A stretch of 64,000 nt of DNA, from NCBI GenBank assembly GCA_021773565.1, contig JAJFJZ010000009.1, positions 1 to 64,000 on the forward strand, in the 5' to 3' direction. The notes under the pieces are model-generated. The model was not told the DNA's origin and made no database searches. It saw only the letters and a program-made list of their open reading frames with translations. Source of the DNA: Gammaproteobacteria bacterium. GTDB taxonomy: Bacteria > Pseudomonadota > Gammaproteobacteria > Pseudomonadales > Azotimanducaceae. The translations under genes and the position numbers were made by a program. This document shows positions 59,877 through 64,000 of this stretch, piece after piece. The number at the start of each line of letters is the position of its first letter. The stretch's first letter is position 1.

Positions 59877-60077
59877 ATGATGGAATTGTTAGCAGAAGAA
59901 GTTGTTAGTTGCCCATACTGTGGGGAGGCCATCGAAGTGCTCATCGACCATCAGGAAGCGGGGCATCAGTATATTGAAGATTGCCAAGTATGCTGCAAGC
60001 CGATCATATTCAGGTTGGCTTTAGATGCGGCGGGAAATATCTCAGTCTCGGTACACGATGAAAATGAAGCCTACTAA
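59877..60077 (+). CDS. Cassette: CPXCG-type cysteine-rich protein
   Basis: A 66-residue protein with the family pattern CPYCG (near residue 11), an acidic DHQEAGHQYIEDCQVCCKPI segment and a short beta C-terminus. The four to five Cys suggest a zinc site. An ATG within the attC core (59847) is in frame but unlikely; the start pair at 59877/59880 is preferred. Function of the family is unknown. Confidence 0.8.
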   Translation: MMELLAEEVVSCPYCGEAIEVLIDHQEAGHQYIEDCQVCCKPIIFRLALDAAGNISVSVHDENEAY

Positions 60078-60083
60078 TCAGAC

Positions 60084-60152
60084 ACATAACCATCATAGCC
60101 ACGGGACGCAAAAAAGCTCCGCTTTTTCGCGCCCGTGCTACCAGCATTAGGT
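60084..60152 (+). repeat. attC site 7
   Basis: Left ACATAAC (60084-60090), right ATTAGGT (60146-60152), 69 bp. It folds into a near-perfect hairpin: TAGCCACGGG... pairs with CCCGTGCTA, and GCAAAAAAGC pairs with GCTTTTTCGC. Its arms are unlike those of the other sites, so this cassette probably came from elsewhere. The core has ATT in place of GTT. Confidence 0.78.
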
Positions 60153-60159
60153 GCCCGCA

Positions 60160-60621
60160 ATGTCCTCAACCGGTCAGCTCAACCATATAGACATTTCCGT
60201 TGGCTACCCCGAGAAGTCGATACCATTTTATGATGCATTGTTGACTGCACTTGGATACACACGATCTGAAATCGAAGCTCCAGATTGGGGTGGGGAAAAT
60301 CCTTCGCGGGCAACCTGGGGTATAAAATACTGCGACGGTTCCCGATTCGATATTGAAGTTCGTCCTGCTCGACCTGAGAGCAGAGATCGTGCATATGATC
60401 GATATGAACCAGGCCCACATCATCTTGCATTTCATGCTGAAAATGAACAGACAGTTGTGGAAGTATACGAGGCTGTTGTAGCTGCAAATGGAAAAGTTCT
60501 CGATCCTCCTGTTGAATACGGAGGCCAGTCTGGATATGGGAAGCAGTATTATGCGGTGTTCTTCTCGGACCCAGACGGTGTAAAGTTGGAAGTCTGTTAC
60601 TCCAAAAGGGCTAATCCATGA
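60160..60621 (+). CDS. Cassette: VOC family protein (glyoxalase-like)
   Basis: A 153-residue vicinal-oxygen-chelate protein. Metal-ligand positions are visible: His in LNHIDISV (about 8), His in GPHHLAFHAENE (about 86-89) and Glu in GVKLEVCY (about 147). Members include glyoxalases, fosfomycin-resistance enzymes and dioxygenases; the substrate is not evident. The ATG at 60160 is preferred to the GTG at 60151, which lies in the attC core. Confidence 0.82.
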   Translation: MSSTGQLNHIDISVGYPEKSIPFYDALLTALGYTRSEIEAPDWGGENPSRATWGIKYCDGSRFDIEVRPARPESRDRAYDRYEPGPHHLAFHAENEQTVVEVYEAVVAANGKVLDPPVEYGGQSGYGKQYYAVFFSDPDGVKLEVCYSKRANP

Positions 60622-60625
60622 TAGC

Positions 60626-60721
60626 ACCTGACATGCAATTGAAACCGCTCATTTCATTCACTCGGACCGCCTTTGTCACTGCTCCGCAGCGACATGGTGT
60701 CCGCTTAACTGGTTGTTAGGT
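60626..60721 (+). repeat. attC site 8
   Basis: Left ACCTGAC (60626-60632), right GTTAGGT (60715-60721), 96 bp. Arms resemble attC site 1 (ATTTCATTC-CTCGGACCGCCTTTG and GTGTCCGCTTAACT), with an extra inner hairpin GTCACTGCTCCGCAGCGAC. Confidence 0.85.
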
Positions 60722-60726
60722 GGATC

Positions 60727-61212
60727 ATGGGTATCCCCCCGGCAAATCGCCCAAGTCTGTCTGGTTACATCGACAAGACGATACTCCTGCCTTGGGCTTG
60801 GGTCTCGTCACGTATGTTTGATGCGAGAAGCTACTGGATCACCACACATAGCCGTGGGTACCCAAGTTCTAGACCTGTCTGGGGCGTTTGGAATGATCCC
60901 GGGCTCCTCTTTAGCACAGGATCTCAAATTGCCCGTAACATCGAACGAGACGATCGTGTTCAGGTGAATCTGGAGAGCGCCGACGAACTGGTAATCCTGG
61001 AAGGGAAAGTATCTCCTATCCAGGAAGATGATCTTGAGTTTTGGGTTAGGGAGTATAATTCCAAGTACAACTGGAACATGCCATCCTCGGTTGAGGATGT
61101 GTTCGAAGTACGACCGACTAGAGTTCTTGCCTGGGTATGTGATCCATCGGGCCAGGATGGAGGAGCGATGTTCTCTAACTCGGCTACGGAGTGGCGTTTT
61201 GAATCCACCTGA
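60727..61212 (+). CDS. Cassette: pyridoxamine 5'-phosphate oxidase-like protein
   Basis: A 161-residue split-barrel protein resembling PNPOx-like flavin proteins: YWITTHSRGYPSSRPVWGVW (about 37-56) matches the strand that binds FMN, with RVQVNLES and a VILEGKVSPI strand further on. Substrate unknown. It starts 5 bases after the attC core and has no clear ribosome site of its own. Confidence 0.72.
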   Translation: MGIPPANRPSLSGYIDKTILLPWAWVSSRMFDARSYWITTHSRGYPSSRPVWGVWNDPGLLFSTGSQIARNIERDDRVQVNLESADELVILEGKVSPIQEDDLEFWVREYNSKYNWNMPSSVEDVFEVRPTRVLAWVCDPSGQDGGAMFSNSATEWRFEST

Positions 61213-61329
61213 CATTCATTTGAAGTCACTCGTCGCTTCGCTCCTCCTTCGGACGTGGCAACCTGTCACCGATATGGCATTCGCGATCTCGGCGCCAGAA
61301 CGTCCACGCCACTTAACTGGTTGCTATGC
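61207..61329 (+). repeat. attC site 9
   Basis: Left ACCTGAC (61207-61213), right GCTATGC (61323-61329), 123 bp. It is a close relative of attC site 2. The second base of the right core is C where GTT is expected, which should harm recombination at the cleavage point. Confidence 0.78.
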
Positions 61330-61343
61330 GTCGCGGAGGTGAC

Positions 61344-61763
61344 ATGCCCTACCATCAAGGAAGACTGATTGATCACATTGGCATCCATGTCTCGGACCTC
61401 GTCCGCAGCAAAACCTTCTACCTTGCCATTTTGAAAACCCTCGGCAAGAGCGATGGATTCGGCGGTGATGACAAAGTCTTCTACTTCGACGAGCTCTATT
61501 TTGGGTCTGAGGGCTTGCCATCCTCGAACCTCCATCTGGCCTTCCAAGCCGACTCGATTGAGGCAGTGCACGCTTTTCACAGTGCCGGTATTGCGGCCGG
61601 GGGTACAGATAATGGTCAACCTGGTTATCGCGAGTATCACATGTCTTACTATGCGGCATTCCTACTTGATCCTGACGGCAATAATGTAGAAGCTGTATGC
61701 GACGTGGGGGCAGCAAGATCCAGTGCTTCGGTCATCGTGACCAGAAATGAGGGCGACGCTTAA
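61344..61763 (+). CDS. Cassette: VOC family protein (glyoxalase-like)
   Basis: A 139-residue VOC protein; start at 61344 with GGAGG upstream, one of the few cassette genes with a good ribosome site. Ligand positions: His in IDHIGIHV (about 11), His in LHLAFQAD (about 65) and Glu in NNVEAVCD (about 119). Only distantly similar to the VOC protein at 60160, so it is not a recent duplicate. Confidence 0.82.
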   Translation: MPYHQGRLIDHIGIHVSDLVRSKTFYLAILKTLGKSDGFGGDDKVFYFDELYFGSEGLPSSNLHLAFQADSIEAVHAFHSAGIAAGGTDNGQPGYREYHMSYYAAFLLDPDGNNVEAVCDVGAARSSASVIVTRNEGDA

Positions 61764-61776
61764 CATGGTGTTAGGC
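61758..61776 (+). repeat. attC site 10, reduced to its outer boxes
   Basis: Left GCTTAAC (61758-61764) and right GTTAGGC (61770-61776) are separated by only 5 bases. With two or three flanking bases on each side it still forms an inverted repeat (GACGC...GGCGTC), but the inner boxes are lost. Far shorter than any normal attC. Confidence 0.72.
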
Positions 61777-61793
61777 GTCGTGAGGATGCTATT

Positions 61794-62279
61794 TTGAATT
61801 GGGACGCACTTGGGGCAATCGCAGAACTAGTCGCGGCCATTGGCGTTATTGCGTCGCTAATTTACCTTGCCAAACAGATAGGGGCGAATACCGAAAACGT
61901 GGCTCAGAATACTAAGGCGCTCGTCTCGGATCGAGACGTGAGCTCAAACGAAGCAGCTCTGGAAATCATTGGGCTTCAGATAAAAGACCCTGGTATAGCT
62001 GCATTAATGTTGAAAGGGAGCCTGGATGAAGAGCCCTTGTCCGATCTGGAGCACTACCGCTATTCCCTAATACTAACCAGTATGTTCGAGTCGCATCAAA
62101 CCTTCTTTATTCAGCACGTTAAAGGAAGCGTTAGCGAAGAGCTTTGGGCATACTACAGTCGCGTGTTTGATGCTCAATGTCATATGCCGGGGCTCATCAA
62201 GTGGTGGAAACGTAATGGTGCACGTTTCGATCCACTTTTCGTTGAATATGTACAAGCGAAGATTCCACATGACGTCTAA
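61794..62279 (+). CDS. Cassette: small membrane protein (paralogue family)
   Basis: A 161-residue protein, start TTG at 61794 in the TTGAATTGGGA context shared with the broken copy at 59465. MNWDALGAIAELVAAIGVIASLIYLAKQIGANT forms the membrane helix (residues about 8-27 are hydrophobic), followed by a helical cytosolic part ending WWKRNGARFDPLFVEYV. It keeps the family's Trp-Trp and E-Y-V end. Confidence 0.72.
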   Translation: MNWDALGAIAELVAAIGVIASLIYLAKQIGANTENVAQNTKALVSDRDVSSNEAALEIIGLQIKDPGIAALMLKGSLDEEPLSDLEHYRYSLILTSMFESHQTFFIQHVKGSVSEELWAYYSRVFDAQCHMPGLIKWWKRNGARFDPLFVEYVQAKIPHDV

Positions 62280-62369
62280 CATGCTGTCGAAGCCCCTCAA
62301 TACATTCGTACAGACTGCCTTTGTCGCTGTTTTGCATCGACTCTGCGTCCTCCTAACCAGATGTTATGC
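62274..62369 (+). repeat. attC site 11
   Basis: Left GTCTAAC (62274-62280), right GTTATGC (62363-62369), 96 bp. Inner boxes GTCGAAGCC and CCTAACCAG. Flanking GAC/GTC extends the palindrome on both sides. Confidence 0.82.
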
Positions 62370-62372
62370 GTC

Positions 62373-62822
62373 ATGAGGGCACCTGGCGTAGATCAACTGG
62401 CTGCAATGACCAGTTTGCTGTACGAGTGCGGGCTGCCTGCAGATGATTTAATGGAGCAGGATTTGTCATTCTTTCTTGTAGAAGGTAGTGGCGCGAAGGT
62501 GCACGCTATGGGCGGCCTTGAGATACTCGGTGATACCGCGCTCATTCGATCGATAGCCACAACCACCAGTCTTCGGAGAAAGGGTATCGCTCAGTCAATT
62601 GTTGGAGAGCTTGAGAGTATTGCTACGCGCGCAGGGATTAATGAACTTTACCTGCTCACTGAGTCAGCACAAGGATATTTTGAGACGCTCAATTACACCA
62701 GGCTGGATCGAGACAAGGTACCTCAATCGATTAGGGAAAGCCGCCAGTTCTCCTCTCTGTGTCCTGACAGTGCGGTCGTTATGTCAAAACAATTGGTGTT
62801 ATGCACCTCTCCATACCGGTAG
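62373..62822 (+). CDS. Cassette: GNAT acetyltransferase, ArsN2-like
   Basis: A 149-residue GNAT protein; start at 62373, 3 bases after the attC core. Acetyl-CoA loop LRRKGIAQSIV (about 68-78). The end SRQFSSLCPDSAVVMSK and the LYLLTESAQGYFETLNYTRL segment resemble the arsenic-island acetyltransferase ArsN2. The last residues (LVLCTSPYR) are encoded by a remnant attC end (GTTATGC at 62798-62804), so the original stop was probably lost with the left half of the attC. Confidence 0.75.
   Translation: MRAPGVDQLAAMTSLLYECGLPADDLMEQDLSFFLVEGSGAKVHAMGGLEILGDTALIRSIATTTSLRRKGIAQSIVGELESIATRAGINELYLLTESAQGYFETLNYTRLDRDKVPQSIRESRQFSSLCPDSAVVMSKQLVLCTSPYR
62798..62804 (+). repeat. attC right-end remnant inside the GNAT gene
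   Basis: TTGGTGTTATGC matches the right ends of the other attC sites (TGGTGTTATGT in site 6), but no left half is present before it. It lies in the last codons of the GNAT gene. Confidence 0.55.
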
Positions 62823-62869
62823 CAGGAAAATACCTGTACTATCTGAACTTACAAAATATGAGATCCACA

Positions 62870-63052
62870 ATGGCCAATATTGATGGAAGGGTCGAAGAAC
62901 TGCTCGCTAAACATCCCAGTCTGACGAAGATTGAGGCAATCAGGATCGTAACTCAGAAAAATGAGCGAAAGCAGAGAAAGAGAGCAGAGAAAACAGATCG
63001 AAGTAAGGCTAAAAAACTTAAGCACGAGGCAAACCTCCTCAAGCGTAGTTGA
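62870..63052 (+). CDS. Cassette: small, very basic protein
   Basis: A 60-residue protein with 16 Lys/Arg in its C-terminal half (KNERKQRKRAEKTDRSKAKK). The N-terminal half is a short helix pair. An ATG four codons upstream (62858) is also possible. Unknown; nucleic-acid binding would fit the charge. Confidence 0.55.
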   Translation: MANIDGRVEELLAKHPSLTKIEAIRIVTQKNERKQRKRAEKTDRSKAKKLKHEANLLKRS

Positions 63053-63059
63053 GATCACT

Positions 63060-63156
63060 GCCTGGTGCCAGGGTCTTTTCGCGATGGGTTGATCACACTT
63101 GTCTAACTGACGCTCGAGAAAAGCCAGCACCTGGCAGCTTAACAAGGTGTCTTATG
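63060..63156 (+). repeat. attC-like site 12 (degenerate)
   Basis: A palindromic spacer: GCCTGGTGCC pairs with the inverse GGCACC-type arm near 63127-63137, and GTCTTTTCGCG with CGAGAAAAG. It keeps GCTTAACAAGGTGT near the right end but the core is GTCTTATGA. It separates the basic protein from the inverted YkgJ-type gene. Confidence 0.55.
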
Positions 63157-63553
63157 ACGAGTTCGAAGGCCGACTGTCTATCATCAATACATCTAACTTT
63201 GTTTGAGCTTGTTTTGAGTTTTTTAAGTCGACCAGTTCTATCATTTCACATTCATCTCTGATCATTTCAGAAATTAGACTAGGGTAATGACGGCAGTCTT
63301 CAGGTCTGTTTAGGTAAATGCTGCATGTATAACTACGGGGTGCGAGAGAATCTTTTTTGGGTGCAACTTCCAGAAAGGGACATCTTTTTAGTCTTGAGCC
63401 AGATTTCGGGTCGAACCATATCTCGTTGTTTTTAACGAATTTGAAAATATCCGGGTTGAATATCTCCCATAAGCCAACTTCTTCTTTTGTTGTCGAAAGA
63501 TCGCCCCCTCCGTATTTTATGCAACATTTTCCGCATTGATTACAATCTTTCAT
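63152..63553 (-). CDS. YkgJ-family cysteine cluster protein, inverted in the array
   Basis: A 133-residue protein, start at 63553. The N-terminus has CNQCGKCC, and further Cys occur at KRCPFLE and in YTCSIYLNRPEDCRHYP, the pattern of the UPF0153/YkgJ family thought to bind zinc or an iron-sulfur cluster. It is the only gene of the array on the minus strand and ends inside the degenerate attC on its right-hand side. It must use its own promoter. Confidence 0.82.
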   Translation of the reverse strand: MKDCNQCGKCCIKYGGGDLSTTKEEVGLWEIFNPDIFKFVKNNEIWFDPKSGSRLKRCPFLEVAPKKDSLAPRSYTCSIYLNRPEDCRHYPSLISEMIRDECEMIELVDLKNSKQAQTKLDVLMIDSRPSNSS

Positions 63554-63621
63554 AGCTCGCAAATTTGTAGGATGTGTACTGCCTTATTGTATCATTGATG
63601 TTATTTTTGGAATTTGGTCAG

Positions 63622-63705
63622 TTATTATGCGGTTGAAGCCGTTTCTCACCAGTCGGCTTCGTCATTCGGATGAAGTACGTTGTCACCTTGCTTGATTGGT
63701 TATTA
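63622..63705 (+). repeat. attC-like site 13 (degenerate)
   Basis: It contains the GCGGTTGAAGCCG left box and the inner arm pair GCCGTTTCTC / CAGTCGGCTTCG, ending in GGTTATTAGA (right core GTTATTA, 63699-63705). The right core fits GTTRRRY poorly. Confidence 0.5.
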
Positions 63706-63721
63706 GAAGGGAATTTTAATA

Positions 63722-63958
63722 GTGAAAAAACTAAAGAATGAAAAGGAATTGGTAAAGAAGGCAATTGCTGAAGGGATGAAATACGGAGAACGAAGAGGCG
63801 TCGTTGAATTTGAACCCACCGATTCGGCAACTGAAAAAATTGAGTATATTTACCGTCTATTGGTACACGATAAAGTAATGCAACCTATTCCCCAGGATCA
63901 GATATCCCAGGTGGCAATGAAGCATAAACTCGCTATATGGGCATCAAAACTAAAGTAG
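63722..63958 (+). CDS. Cassette: DUF5062-like protein
   Basis: A 78-residue protein started by GTG, preceded by AGAAGGG. The sequence KKAIAEGMKYGERRG...IEYIYRLLVHDKVMQPIPQDQ and HKLAIWASKL resembles DUF5062 proteins known mainly from Vibrio and relatives. Unknown function. Last gene of the window; the array may continue. Confidence 0.75.
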   Translation: MKKLKNEKELVKKAIAEGMKYGERRGVVEFEPTDSATEKIEYIYRLLVHDKVMQPIPQDQISQVAMKHKLAIWASKLK

Positions 63959-64000
63959 AATAAAATCAATGGTAATGTGCGTAACCGATACCAGTGTAAA

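Noticed and set aside
60166-60627. 153-codon minus-strand ORF opposite the VOC gene
   Set aside because: The plus-strand VOC frame has clear family motifs; the antisense frame has none.
56507-64000. Integron integrase gene
   Set aside because: No tyrosine recombinase motifs occur in any frame of this region; the only integrase in the window is the prophage one at 40146.

Overview
The window looks like chromosomal DNA of a gammaproteobacterium, probably marine. The lineage call is an inference from gene content only: a RibB with a degenerate cyclohydrolase II domain, an LLM oxidoreductase, a DUF5062-like protein and a chromosomal array of integron cassettes. There are three blocks: a lambdoid prophage, a stretch of ordinary chromosome, and an attC cassette array without an integrase in view.

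Block 1 (about 1.1-42.0 kb). A host calcium/sodium antiporter (87-1037) is followed by a small plus-strand island: a putative structured region, a RadC-type JAB protein, an HTH protein and a membrane coiled-coil protein. The prophage body then reads leftwards. It ends on the right in a tyrosine integrase beside a tRNA-Arg(UCG) gene, whose 3' end is the likely attachment site. From right to left it has: an early operon running rightwards to xis and int (38.9-41.2 kb); accessory genes (33.4-38.8 kb); an immunity region with divergent repressor and Cro-like genes (32.5-33.1 kb); replication genes with an iteron-type origin inside the O-like gene (31.5 kb); DUF968-like and RusA genes; a terminator in front of the lysis and late operon (27.06 kb); then terminase, gpW, portal, protease-capsid fusion, connectors, tail tube, G/GT chaperones with a canonical -1 slippery site, tape measure and J-like tip. 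Four 16-bp near-palindromes, two at the Cro/repressor promoters and two 6 kb away at the int-side promoter, look like an OR/OL pair. Cargo genes include an SOS-boxed three-Cys-motif protein convergent with its partner TcmP, a protein with a HEPN-type RDxxxH motif, and several membrane or lipoproteins.

Block 2 (42.2-56.7 kb). A sigma-54 activator lies next to a convincing -24/-12 promoter in front of an aldehyde dehydrogenase operon. Then come an FMN-binding glutamate synthase-like protein, DoxX, an ECF sigma factor, a sulfotransferase, an isoprenylcysteine methyltransferase-like protein, RibB, an FAH-family hydrolase, a class III aminotransferase, a divergent LLM oxidoreductase and an OmpA-domain protein.

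Block 3 (about 56.7-64.0 kb). A run of small genes is separated by attC-type imperfect palindromes with GTTRRRY-like right ends. Cargo: GFA-type enzyme, ABM-like protein, two VOC proteins, a PNPOx-like protein, an ArsN2-like acetyltransferase, a CPXCG protein, a YkgJ-type cysteine cluster protein (inverted), a DUF5062-like protein, and five copies (one broken) of a small membrane protein family. A sixth copy of that family sits outside the array in the aldehyde dehydrogenase operon. No integron integrase is visible, so within the window this is a CALIN-type array or the distal part of a larger chromosomal integron.
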